Assembly: GCA_905250025.1 (NCBI GenBank)
Contig: CAJNOJ010000185.1
Location: forward strand, 140,971 to 204,970
Reading direction: 5' to 3'
Length of the DNA: 64,000 nucleotides
Source of the DNA: Adineta ricciae
Lineage: Eukaryota > Rotifera > Eurotatoria > Adinetida > Adinetidae
Shown here: piece by piece, positions 30,815-42,238 of the stretch
Position numbering within the stretch: position 1 is the stretch's first letter
Layout of the letters: the number at the start of each line of letters is the position of its first letter
Notes under the pieces: generated by a model
What the model saw: only the letters and a program-made list of their open reading frames with translations
The model's database searches: none
What the model was told of the DNA's origin: nothing
Program-made: the position numbers and the translations under genes

Positions 30815-32880
30815 ATGCAACAACAATCTCAGGCTCAAAATCTTCGTGGTTCACGATTAAGTACAAGTTCTCATTCTTCAACATCTTTAATAACAAGTCC
30901 TGTATTAAATGGATTACTTCCTATACATCGTGCATCTCAAACATTACCTTCAAATTTATCTATTGGAAAAGAACAAACGTCTCCTCAAACGCGTTTTTTA
31001 CAATTAACAAATGATCAAATAAAACGTTTTGAAACACTTAAACAAATCTTATTATTTCTAATTTTAACAATTCTATTTGCGTTTCTTCTTATCATAACAG
31101 TTGAATTAGCCAAAGAACTTATTCGTGACAAAAAAGAAGAATTCTCTTCAAATTTATCTTTATCAAACAATCAAACAAAATCATTTAATGAAATATCACC
31201 ATCGATTCGCTCATTTTTTGCATCTGTTTGGATTTTCAATGTTTTTCTCTTCTTCATTTGTTTAATTATACATTTAATTCTTTATCGACAACGTTTACAA
31301 CGCGATCGAGCTCGAGCAGCTTTTCTCCGGTGAGGAAAAAATCTTATTTTTTGTTTTCCATTTTATTTATTGAAGTTCAATCTACAAAGATCTTTTCTCA
31401 AGATTTTTCCAAAAGAAGTCAATCTCGTCAGAAAAGTTCATTAAAAATTCATATCCATGGATTGTATAAAATAAGCTTAGTTGACAGAACATCCGTTGAA
31501 GAGAAAGAAAAAGAAGACCGGAAGAGAAATGTTACGTATCGTTACTTTCCTTTGAAGAATATATGCATCAAAACATCAAAAAATGAAAAACAACATTAGA
31601 AAGAAGAATTTCTCATGTTTTTTATCATGTTTCTGTCAAGAGATCGACCTTGATGACTATGTGTTTCTTGTTAGGAAACTTTCACTGACAGATTTTATCA
31701 AAGGGAATCTTTTTTTTTTAGAGAATTTGGTCAAATTTTTGATGGTGGAAAAACTTCGTCAACAAATACGTTGATTGATTATTTATTAAAAACATGTTTA
31801 TTGTGTGTTCTATGGTATTTTTCATGTTATCTACTGTTTCGCTCAATGACGATACTCTTACCGGTGGAAGTTTTGATCTTATATTCTATAACAGTCACTC
31901 TACGTCAAGTACTCGGATGGATTTTTTTACAAGAAGAATTTATTGGAAATAAAGTTAGGGAAAACTTTGTGAAAAATTCGATGTTTCGTTATTTTTTTTG
32001 TTAGATCATTGCACATATTCTGGCGTTGTCTGGTTTACTTTCGTTAGCACATAATGATGGCTTTCGATTTAATCGATTTTTACTTGGGTTAACAATGGTT
32101 GTTGGTGCTGTGTCGATGAAAACAACATTTGATGTATGGAGAAAAAAAAGGGAAATTTTTAGATAAAAGATATTTTTTGAATATTAAAGGTACTCGTCAA
32201 TGGTTTTGTAAAAGATTTTAAATGTTCGAAATATCGAATAGTGATGATCAATGTTTGTCTATGTGGAACATGTATTTTTTGGCCATTTGCTCTATTATTT
32301 CATGTAACTCAAATTGAACCAATCATAATTTATCAATTTTATTCATTAATTCCAATTCTTACATTAATTTCTGCGCTTTGTAAGAATAAAAAAAGAACGT
32401 TCCATGCACTTGATTCTTTCTTTTTTGTTTTCTTTTATTGAAGTATTCAACATATTCTTAATAACATTTCCATTTAAATATACAACATTACCCAATATAA
32501 CTTCGTTACTCATCGCTATTCCATCTGTTGCAAGTAAATTCTTTCTTTTTTATCTATATTCTTTATCGAATTAATAATTCATTTCAGTTATTGATCATTA
32601 TTTATATACAAAAACTTATTCTGCTTTGGTTATCACCGCAATTTTATGTTCTTGTGCTGGAATTCTTCTTTCCATGATTCCCAAACAATGGTTTCAACCA
32701 AGTGAGACAACTAAAATGAAACAAGCATTAGGTTTACTTAATAAAGATACCAATCCGAGTGCTTCTGCTGGTTTATTAAATCCAACAGGAACAACTACTG
32801 GTACATCATCAGCTTTCGAAGAAATTAGAGCTCAACGACGCATTAGAAACGCACTTTTATACAACGATGGTAAAACGTGA
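30815..32880 (+). CDS. SLC35F3/F4-like membrane transporter (DMT superfamily)
   Basis: Six exons (30815-31329, 31722-31953, 32005-32133, 32190-32379, 32444-32533, 32588-32880) join in phase to 482 aa. A Ser-rich cytosolic N-terminus precedes about ten hydrophobic segments. The first ends ITVELAKELIRDK, comparable to the TQLAKL region of SLC35F3/F4. CVLWYFSCYLLFRSM, LRQVLGWIFLQEEFIGNK (matching the family's SWIVLRDRFxGVR block) and ALVITAILCSCAGILLSMIP follow. The family sits in endomembranes or plasma membrane; SLC35F3 has been linked to thiamine transport. The first intron (392 bp) is long for this locus and contains ORF-like noise. The substrate cannot be read from sequence. Confidence 0.8.
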
Positions 32881-33461
32881 TCTCTCCGTGTTTTTTTGCT
32901 CATTATTATTTTATTTCATGCAATTCTTATGTACATCTAAAGATGTCATCCATCCTCTTCGCATCTTTTCAATTAAAAAATCACTAAAGAAACATTCCGG
33001 TTACCTTTCCTGTGTGAATTTCTATTTTTATTTCAAATAAAAAAAGGATTATGTTAAAATTTTTTCAATATTCTTCTCTAAGACAAAAATACTTTGTTCA
33101 CCAACAAACAAATTGTTTCATTCTTCTGTTACAAAGTTTCTTTCACTGAAAAACAAAAGAGAATCTGTTTCTATTAATAATATGTCATTGATCTAGAAAG
33201 ATGTTTGTGTACTTGAAAGGTGAGTGTACATATGTAACTAGTTCTTATAACTGATCTTTCATATGATAACTTGTAAAAGATTAATCGGATTAGAAAGAAT
33301 GTTTCCGTAGAATATTATTTCCATTCAAGTTTGATGAAATACATATATAAGAAAATATTTTGAAAGAAATTTAATGAAAGAAACAAAATATTTTGTGACA
33401 TGTAAATTGATTGGTTTATTTTTATAAAGTCTCATTTGTTTTTTTTTATTTAGGTTTTTAA
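32881..33461. other. Convergent intergenic region
   Basis: About 580 bp between the transporter stop (+) and the MIOS stop (-). It has several polyadenylation-like AATAAA motifs and no gene. Confidence 0.5.
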
Positions 33462-36400
33462 TCAACAAAAGATGCCATCAATCAATGTACATCGACAGAA
33501 ACATTTCGCAATAGGACATTGTTGATTCATTGCAAACCAATTTGACACATGTTCAGCATGTCCACCATGACGACATAAACGACACCATGTAAACCATTGA
33601 CTTGACATTAAAGTATGTTTATCTAAATATCAAAATAAACTTTGAAATTTCATCCATTTGTTATTACCTGGTAAAGGTTCATAAGCATAAGAAGCATCTT
33701 CGATATATGTTGTTAAACTCATCATACATATTGAACAACGTGGTAAAACTTGTCGACATTTACTACAAACCATTAACTAAAAAAATCAAATAGATTAGAA
33801 AGAAAATGAATTGTCATTCGAACCAAATCTGAATTTTGTGATTGTGGATATGAAGATGAAGATGAAGCAGATATTCGATTAGACATTGTTTGTTGAGATC
33901 CACGTGTTTGAGGACGTACAGGTGTAGTTGTAATTGGTGTCGAATTGACGTTTGATGATAAACCAACTGGTGTTGGTGTTTGATTTGACATACCGGGATG
34001 AGTTTCAAGAGGTGTTTGACAGAAAATACATGAAAAATGATGATTGAAATTGATTGAACGATCGAATAGATGTCGACGATGTGGTGCTGTGCCTGAAATA
34101 TGACTTCGATAAATATCAAATTCCGCACGTTCATTCCACATTTGAAGTTCATCAAGAAGAACTCGAAATCTAATTTTTGTTTTTGACAAAAACAAAAAGA
34201 TGATAATTTCGATTTTGAAGAAAATTTTTACCCTTCAATCCATTCTTGAACATATCGACATTCTTGATGAACATCTTCAGGTACATAAATAGCAAGTAAT
34301 GCAGCTGTACGAATATCACTGGTTTGATCAAGATAATTTTGAATTAATTCACATCCACTTTGTTTCAAACCTTTTCATTTTAATTTTTAAAATGAATTTA
34401 TTTTGAAAAAGAAAAACTAACCTGTTAATAAAATTCCTTGTAAATCTCCTTTTTCTCGACTTTCATCTGCTAATTTTTCTAATTTTTTCTCCAAAAGATG
34501 ATCATTTAAATATTTCGCTGCAAACGCCACTTTATCATTAAGATCTAATTGTTCATCCTTAAGAAAAGAAAAATACAAAAATAATGAAAAATCTACAAAA
34601 AAAACCTATTTACCAGAACACATTCATAAGAAAGATCATTTCCATCTGGTGTTAAAATAAATGCAAACATTGCTCGAACATATGGACGATGAAATAATTT
34701 TGTTACTGATGAAAAATCATGAATGAAACTTTCATCATTATGATTTGTTAATGTCGCACGAATCGAACCAAATAAAGCAAGACTTAATGTAGCTAATTCT
34801 TCTTTTCCACCTGAAATCATATGTTTTATATGAATTTATCGAAGAAAATCAAACAAAATATTCACCTCTTTGATGTCCTTCGTTGAGAACTTCCATTGCA
34901 CGAGTGATATTCATTTGAAAAATATAAATAGCAGCAACTTTTTCATATTCATCTTGTTCCAATAATGATGCCATACGATCATATCCACCGGATTTTGAAT
35001 CAATATTTGACCAACCACATAATTGACCAACAATTTGTCTAATCAATAAGAATAATTGATTAATTTGATAGAAACAACGAAATTTACCTCTCTGGTGAAT
35101 CAAAAATTGTTTTAGTATGTGTGGAATTTGTCATTGAAGACCAAGATTGTTGTTTCACTATACTTTTTGATGAAGGTTGAACTTCTTTTAATGCATCAAT
35201 TACTCCAACAAATGGATAAGGATCTCTCGCAGTACTTGTATCTTAATAAAAGAAAATTCTTTTCTAATTCACAATGAATTTTATTTTACTTTTAATCCAT
35301 CTTTGTATTTGTTCAATAGTTGATTGAGTTTCTTTTGACATCGTTCGTAAATCCATTTGAATTATCTAAAAACATTGGAATTTCTTGAAAAAAAGAAGAA
35401 TTTTAATCAAATAAATACTTCAGTATTCAATGTTGATTGTGTTGGTGTCACACTTCGTCTTTCATTTTGTACATTTGAAAGATCGTATGTGAATAAAACT
35501 TTCGATGTTAATTGATTTTGATCTTGAGAAATAATTGATGAATACATTTCATGACCATTTGTCCATAAAAGTCCATTTCGTGGTGAATAATTCTAAAGAT
35601 TTCTGTTAAAACTTTATCTTTTCAGATAAAAATCAATTTACAATTGTCGATCGAGATGGAATGACATAATCGAAATATTCTTTTCCACCTAGAAGAACAA
35701 GACGATGTTCATCGAAATAATTCCAATCGAACGAAGCTAAACCAATTCGATAACGTTGAATTGGACCTGAAAAATCATTTCATTAAAACAAAACAAAAGA
35801 TATTTTCCAATTTTACATTGAAGAAGTCGATGAACAAAAACATCATTGTCTTGAACAATATTTGTACTCATTGATAATAGATGAAATTTTGGAGAATCTT
35901 TTATACAATAACCAAGTTGTGGTGATCTAAATTTCGTTTATATTAAAGAAACTCATCGAAGAATTGTCTTACCCAATTCTATTCCAAGATAATTTTACAA
36001 TTGGTTCATGTTCTTCACGAACAATCAATGCTTTATCAGCCGAACGAGTATCATAAACATAAACAGTTTTCTACAAATTCACAAAATCAATTTAATTTTT
36101 ATTAAATAAAACTCATCTTACATCGCTACTCGATGCTAAATATCGTTCACTTGTATCACAACATAAATTAAATGGTCCTTTGGTCGAAAATGATAAAACA
36201 CTTCCTGATGGTACTAAAATTACAAAAGTCAAATCTTTCTCTCAAATATCAAATTCAGTCTTCTCTATTAACACAATTTTTAATCAAATTAAACTAATTT
36301 CAATAGATTTTCATCATCTTCTTCATTAAATTGAATCTCATAAAGAATAAATTACCTCTTGGATCATAAATTTTGATTGTTCTTGTATTATGTTGAGTTG

Positions 36401-37501
36401 TACATGCAGCAAATAATTTTTCATTTGGTTTAAACCATGTTAATGAATGACATTGTTCATGTGTTCCTTGTTCAAAAATTGCTTTACAACTCTGTTGATT
36501 ATGTAAATACATATCATATCGTTTATATTCTTCAATATTTGTCGCTGATGACGATGTTGGAAGTCCAGTTCCATTTGGTATTGTTGGTGAAGACATTCCA
36601 TTATGATTTATATCCCAAATAGTCAAACAATTTTCCGTACGATGTCGATCATAACCAGATAAAAGCTTTGAAATTGNCATTTGGTTTAAACCATGTTAAT
36701 GAATGACATTGTTCATGTGTTCCTTGTTCAAAAATTGCTTTACAACTCTGTTGATTATGTAAATACATATCATATCGTTTATATTCTTCAATATTTGTCG
36801 CTGATGACAATGTTGGAAGTCCAGTTCCATTTGGTATTGTTGGTGGAGACGTTCCATTATGATTTATATCCCAAATAGTCAAACAATTTTCCGTACGATG
36901 TCGATCATAACCAGATAAAAGCTTTGAAATTGAAAAAGAATACAATGAAATTTGACAAATGATTGTTTTACTAGATTTGGATGTTTAGAATTCCATGCTA
37001 ATGCTACACACGCTCGTCCTTGTCTCGGATCGATGACTAAAATTAGAAGTTTATTAAATAAAAAATTCTTCAATTCAAACCTATTCTTCCTTGACTCAAT
37101 GGATCCGATCGATCTTTCACACTAAAATAAATTCAATTGATGAATTTATTTCCAATTTACATTTCTTTTAACAAACTTTTCAAAAATAATTCTTCCATTT
37201 GGTTGTCCAATAGCAAATACATATGGATATTCTTGTGATGGCCACCATGCACAACACTAAAATAAATCTTTTTTTTGAAGATCTTTCATTGGAAAACAAA
37301 ACCGATGTAACAAACTTTGATATAATTCTTTTCATGTAATGGATAGTTGAGACTTGTAGTTCTTTTATTTGTTCCACCGAGAACACATTTTCCACTTTCT
37401 CCACTTAATGGTCGATCAAATGTGTGAATAATGATTTCAGCACCGATTTCTGCTAATTGATTTCGATCGTTCGGAGACCAATGAATTTCGGTTTTTTGCA
37501 T
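33462..37501 (-). CDS. MIOS: GATOR2 complex subunit MIOS
   Basis: A multi-exon gene from ATG 37501 (MQKTEIHWSPNDRNQLAE) to stop 33462. The N-terminal half is a WD40 propeller (GRACVALAWNSKHPNLLLSG, NCLTIWDIN, TIKIYDPRG). An alpha-solenoid with the conserved AMEVLNEGHQRG and RAEFDIYRS segments follows. The C-terminus is a Cys/His-rich RING-like zinc module (CSKCRQVLPRCSICMMSL; WFTWCRLCRHGGHAEHVSNW; CPIAKCFCRC). This order matches human MIOS. GATOR2 acts at the lysosome upstream of mTORC1 in amino-acid sensing. The gene contains a false 255-bp duplication around the N at 36677; with the N this is 256 bp and breaks the frame in the raw assembly. The TTTCAG just before the ATG and a 37-bp gap to the upstream sulfotransferase gene suggest trans-splicing from a polycistronic transcript. 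Confidence 0.93.
36422..36932. repeat. 255-bp direct duplication around a single N in MIOS (assembly artefact)
   Basis: Bases 36422-36676 and 36678-36932 are the same sequence with about three substitutions, separated by one N at 36677. The same WD40 exon would appear twice. Near-identity and the lone N point to two allelic or overlapping contig ends placed side by side. Confidence 0.9.
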
Positions 37502-37538
37502 CTGAAATACAAAACTAACGTTGAAAAATTCAATTCAA

Positions 37539-39006
37539 CTATGTTTGTCGTTTGGCATCGAAATCATAAAGTTTTTGTTGATCTTCTTGAGATATTCCAT
37601 AATTAAAACGAGGAACTAAGGGAGAAAGACGTGTTGAAACCATTTGATCATATTCTTTCGATTGTTGAACATCAAAATGATTCAACCAATCACCAATTTG
37701 ACCTTGAAAATACGAAAATCGAATTGAAAGAATCTTTTTTTTTTGGAGAAAATACGAACCTTTTCTCAAGAAAGAGAAGGATTTTTTCACAAAACCCCAA
37801 TCTTTAAACCAATCATAATTGACTTTGGGATTATTTTTCATTGAATCAAACGAACACCATTTTTCCAATTTATCCAATTGTTCTTCAGTCAATTCTTTTT
37901 CTTTTCCTAAATATTTCGCTAATCGACGAACACTTCCTCGAAAATCCTTTAAACAAAATTTCATTTTTCCTTCAATGAAAATCTTTCACAACAAACTCTA
38001 AGCAAATCTTCATAGGAAATACAGCAAATCGTTTCATTCATTGCATAATAATCATTGACATGTTTCCACCAAGGTGCATAATAAACTAAATGATCTCAAA
38101 ATGTATTTTGATAAATCTATAAACAATGAAAAAACCTTCATCAATGAGAAATGATCGAACAAATTCATTCCACGGTCCAGAATAAGTCAATTCAATGTTG
38201 ATTGAACGAAGAAAATGAAATAATGACACAGTTACATCTTTCGGATTTCGATAAACATAAACGATCTAAAGAAAAGTTCATTTGATTAGTTTAGAAAAGA
38301 GATCGAATCATTTTACTTTGGCTTTCGTGAAAGATTCATTAAAAAATGTGGGTGGAAGATGAGTTTTAAAGAATCTTTGTTGATTTTGAGTCAATTTTTG
38401 TAATTTCACAGTTGGCCATTCGATGAAAGCAAATCTTTCTGAAATATCGATTTTCTTTGCTGATTCATAATCGAAATTCGTTTGTATTAAATAAACAATT
38501 TCTTGAATTAATGTTGTTCCAGATTTGGGAAATGATGCACAAATACAATCATTTGAATTAAATTGAAAATGTTGAATTTCATTTAATTTTCCAATAATTT
38601 GTTCCGGTAATAAATAATTTTTAATCAACGCACATTTTTGTTTGAAATATTTCAAATTCATCCAAATTGGTTGAAATTCTTCATTAATTTCTTTATTTTT
38701 TTCAAAAAGATTTTGTCGACGTCTATACCAAATAATTGTTCCTGTAATTGCCATCAAAGCCATGACAATATTCACAACACGAAAGGTTTTTTTTAATCGT
38801 AAAACTGATTGAAGTTTGATTTGTTGTTCAGGAGTTAAATTATTAAGATCAATTCCACGTTCCAATGCTAATTTTTTTGCTTTTTTTCCATATTGAAAAT
38901 GATTATATAAACTTTGAAAAAGATTGGAATTTCGATATGATAATGAAAATTGACGACGAATGAAAACATTTGAACAATGATGGAAATGATTTAAAAATAA
39001 TCGCAT
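37539..39006 (-). CDS. Membrane-anchored cytosolic-type sulfotransferase
   Basis: Exons joined in phase start at MRLFLNHFHH (39006). Residues about 75-95 form a transmembrane helix (VVNIVMALMAITGTIIWY) followed by RRR. The sulfotransferase domain then shows the 5'-phosphosulfate loop FPKSGTTLIQE, the 3'-phosphate motif VYVYRNPKDV, the WW/EDLL region (YAPWWKHVNDYYA, ISYEDLL) and the C-terminal RKG before QIGDW. These are the PAPS-binding motifs of the SULT1 family, so the enzyme is probably active. SULT1-type enzymes are usually soluble and about 290 aa; the N-terminal anchor of about 100 aa is unusual. TTTTTTTTTAG precedes the ATG by 12 nt, and the gene lies between ADAT3 and MIOS with 90 and 37 bp gaps. 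Confidence 0.9.
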
Positions 39007-39096
39007 TTCGTCTTTTATCTAAAAAAAAAGAACAAATCCATTCTTTGAACATAATATAAATTTGTTTTTATCAATAAAACAAAACAAATTTTGATT

Positions 39097-40051
39097 TCAC
39101 TGATTGATTTCATCAATAGAAAGATCTTCTAATTGATAAACGAGAAATCGATGATTCGTTTTTTTTAAAGTATTTAATTTATAAATTGATCCTAATGCTC
39201 CAAATTGTTGATTTGATTTCACATAATAAACAGTTGATATTCGAGAATGAAGTAAAGCCATAGCACACATAATACAAGGCTCATGAGTTAAATAAATAGA
39301 ACATCCATTTAATAAATATGCTTTTTTCTTTTCACTTTTTTCAATAAATTTTTCTAAAAGATTTTCTCGATGATAAAAGGAATTTTTTGAAAGATAATCA
39401 ATGGCGACAATGGTTGAATGTTGTAATGGATGATCTTGACGATAATCACGTGAACCGACAAGAGGAATTTGTCCATCATTATCAATAATAATTGCACAAT
39501 GAGATTCTTCATCATTGTCTTGAATTTTCTACAAACAAAAAATCACGAATTCGAATGTTTTTCTTTTGTAATTCGAATAAACAAACATGAAGTAAATCGA
39601 GAATAATTTCGTCATTTTCATTCAATTTCTTCTTTGATATCGTTTGTTCCAGAAGTTTATTTTCTCGAAAGACTAAACTTGGCCAAAACTGTTCAATACA
39701 TCGTTCATATTGCCATTTGACTAAACAAGGTGTTTTCGGAACATTGATTTCTCTGATTTGTTCATCAAAATACTTTTCAAATAAATCATTTGAAATTGGT
39801 TGAGAAAATTCCGATGGATAAAGAATAATCTCCGAATTATAAATTCGTCGAATGTGTTTCAATGAATTCTCCCATGGATAAATTTCATCGATGAAATCGA
39901 GAATTTCCGATGTTAAACGACGATCTTTGATACGAGCAACGATCATTGATTGAACATCAGGTAAATGAAGATATTCATCAGAAATTATCGGAGACCATTG
40001 ACATTTCTTTATTGAAGATTTACAAAAACGTTTTAATGAAGAAGAAATCAT
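39097..40051 (-). CDS. ADAT3: tRNA A34 deaminase non-catalytic subunit
   Basis: Two exons (39587-40051 and 39097-39528) join in phase through a 58-bp intron with a GTTTGT donor, giving 298 aa. The C-terminal half is a cytidine-deaminase fold: GSRDYRQDHPLQHSTIVAID, then LTHEPCIMCAMALLHSRISTVYY, FGALGS and NHRFLVY. The zinc ligands His and PCxxC are present. The catalytic HAE glutamate is replaced (HST), the mark of the ADAT3/Tad3 subunit, which pairs with ADAT2 to make inosine at tRNA position 34. The N-terminal part is the substrate-binding extension typical of Tad3. The start codon directly follows TTTTTTTTTCTTCAG, only 21 bp after the SAYSD1 stop. Confidence 0.92.
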
Positions 40052-40072
40052 CTGAAGAAAAAAAAACCGAAA

Positions 40073-40678
40073 TTAAGACGAAATTAAAGGTGATCCACCA
40101 TGTCTTAATTGACGATCATAATCGTCAGCAGAAAATGTTCCTTGAAGTTTTTCAAAATTAGGATTAAACACGGAATAAGCACTTAATTGATCAGTACGGC
40201 GACGATGTGTACTCAAATTTGTCCAAATGAGATACAAAAGAGATAAAATAAAATAAATCGCACCGAATTCAAGACGAATAAAAATAACAAATAAAGTTAA
40301 CCAAACGAAAAATTTCAAAAGAATTATTTGCCAAGTGACTTTTTCTTCAATTTCTTCTACTTTAATTTCAGATGATCGATGTGATGAAGAGGGAAACATT
40401 GATATAACACGTGATATCAGTTGANAAAGAGATAAAATAAAATAAATCGCACCGAATTCAAGACGAATAAAAATAACAAATAAAGTTAACCAAACGAAAA
40501 ATTTCAAAAGAATTATTTGCCAAGTGACTTTTTCTTCAATTTCTTCTACTTTAATTTCAGATGATCGATGTGATGAAGAGGGAAACATTGATATAACACG
40601 TGATATCAGTTGATGCCAATTGATCAAGGGTTGCTTTGACGAATTGGATTTACGAAATTCGGCTAATTTCGCTTCCAT
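40073..40678 (-). CDS. SAYSD1: SAYSvFN domain-containing protein 1
   Basis: The ORF starts MEAKLAEFRK (40678). It has a hydrophobic hairpin (KFFVWLTLFVIFIRLEFGAI YFILSL) and then the diagnostic motif SAYSVFNPNFEKLQGT with a short tail. This order matches animal SAYSD1, an ER membrane protein that binds ufmylated ribosomes at translocons. As assembled the ORF is 201 aa because 63 codons around the N at 40425 are duplicated; with that removed it is about 138 aa (human 183). It appears to be the first gene of a four-gene minus-strand string. Confidence 0.92.
   Translation of the reverse strand: MEAKLAEFRKSNSSKQPLINWHQLISRVISMFPSSSHRSSEIKVEEIEEKVTWQIILLKFFVWLTLFVIFIRLEFGAIYFILSLXQLISRVISMFPSSSHRSSEIKVEEIEEKVTWQIILLKFFVWLTLFVIFIRLEFGAIYFILSLLYLIWTNLSTHRRRTDQLSAYSVFNPNFEKLQGTFSADDYDRQLRHGGSPLISS
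40237..40613. repeat. 188-bp direct duplication around a single N in SAYSD1 (assembly artefact)
   Basis: Bases 40237-40424 and 40426-40613 look identical by eye and are separated by one N at 40425. Repeat plus N is 189 bp, a multiple of three, so the ORF stays open and a false second membrane hairpin appears. Confidence 0.9.
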
Positions 40679-41167
40679 TTTATCACTAAAATATGTAAAT
40701 CAGCAGATCTGGATCGATGTGCACATCTTTCGCAGAACAATTTTTGGATTGGATTTCTATTAACCAATGAAAACTTTTCCAATTGACATCATCAATTTCA
40801 ATGAAAATTTTTCTAATTTTATTCCAAAAATCTTAATCATTTTGATCTGCTCTTTTTATTTAAGAAATTCATTCATTATTTTCGGTAGATGTCGCACTGT
40901 GTACCTAAATGTTTACTAATATCGATCACCAAGTAAATGTAAAAAACCTGATGCAATGTCTTATTTTGATCATCGTTCAATCAAATTTGACAAATTCTAT
41001 CGAGAATTCAATATCGAATGTATTTCTATTATCTTTATTTCATACACTTTCTTATACATTACAGGTGAGAGTAAACAAATGTACATGTACATTCCTCTAA
41101 TGGTTTATCCTAATCATGAAAATGTCGAATCAACAGTAAAAAGAGAATTATTTTTTGACAAAATGTT
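40679..41167. other. Intergenic
   Basis: About 490 bp upstream of SAYSD1 and downstream of the next minus-strand gene. The plus-strand ORFs at 40909-41189 are unsupported. Confidence 0.4.
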
Positions 41168-41979
41168 TCAGATTGTCGTAAGAAAATGATTTCTATTTTT
41201 TTCATTGTAAAATTTGATGATATTAAATTCTATTGAAGCCAGAAGTTTTGATTGAATTGATTGGACATATTTTTTCAAATAATATTCATCAGAATAATGA
41301 ACACAAGTTGTTTTTGTTAAAATCATCGATAAACTTTGATTTGTTGCATAAAAAAGAACAAATTTCGTTTGTTTTCCATGAATATATTCCTTAAATTCAT
41401 ATAAACAAATATCAAATCCTTTCGTTAAAAACGATGAGAAATAAACAATCCAATGAATAATAATTTGATCAAAGTTCATATCGAAAAAAATCAAAATAAA
41501 CGAAAGTGATTTCGATTTGAGTAAAAGATTCCAATCAAGTCGTACATTTGGTTGTTTGAACATTTTCTTTTCAAAACGAATTTCATCACCATCATGAATT
41601 TCATTCGAATAAGAAAAAAATACGAACGATGAATAATTATAAACACAAATTATATGAGATCTTAGAGAAAAATGTTTCCAATAACAATCTCGTGGAAAAA
41701 TACTTTCTAAAAACAAATATTTCGAATCTTTGAAGAAAAACAATATTTCAAACCATTAAATGTCGAATTAATTTGAAAAAATGATTCATTATCAATGATT
41801 TCAACATGTTTATTCTTTTGTTCAATGAAAAGAAATAAAAGAATTCCACTGATTAAAAGTATTAATGAAAATATCAATGGAATATATAATAAATATTTAT
41901 CACAAATATTTGATTTCAAAGATCTTTCACTTTCTTTTGAAAATAATGAATTAATACTAAATCGTTGATTTTCATTCAT
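41168..41979 (-). CDS. Type II membrane protein, unrecognised
   Basis: The ATG at 41979 begins MNENQRFSINSLF. A single hydrophobic helix follows (YIPLIFSLILLISGILLFLF), then an extracellular part. Two open segments join in phase by an intron of about 47 bp (GTTTGA...TTTTTAG), giving INSTFN then ESIFPRDCYWKHF. The luminal part is rich in aromatic residues and contains few cysteines. I recognise no domain. An apparent longer ORF upstream starts at a TTG and was not used. The Cys-rich gene on the same strand ends about 260 bp upstream of this start. Confidence 0.5.
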
Positions 41980-42238
41980 TGAATAACAAAACAAAGCAAA
42001 TGAAAAGAAATTTTTTGCGCTTTTGAACAATTCTTTTTAACGAAAATGCAAAGTGAATATGAATTTAACATTTCAATTCTAAAAGATTTTATATTTTCTT
42101 TATTCGAATATTGAAATATCAAGAAGAATTTTTCTTTAAATAAAATGTAATTAAATAATTCTTATTTGAATTAATCAATACATCCTTTAAAAAAAAAAGA
42201 TCAATTTCAATATAAAATCAAAAGATAATTTTGATTTT

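Noticed and set aside
31370..31721. ORFs between the first and second exons of the SLC35F-like gene
   Set aside because: They fall inside the first intron; joining 31329 to 31722 keeps the frame and the transporter topology.
39097..40051. Frameshifted ADAT3 pseudogene
   Set aside because: The apparent frameshift near 39530 is resolved by a 58-bp intron with a GTTTGT donor and TTTGTAG acceptor that restores the frame.
40426..40613. Second membrane hairpin in SAYSD1
   Set aside because: Explained by the 188-bp assembly duplication around the single N.
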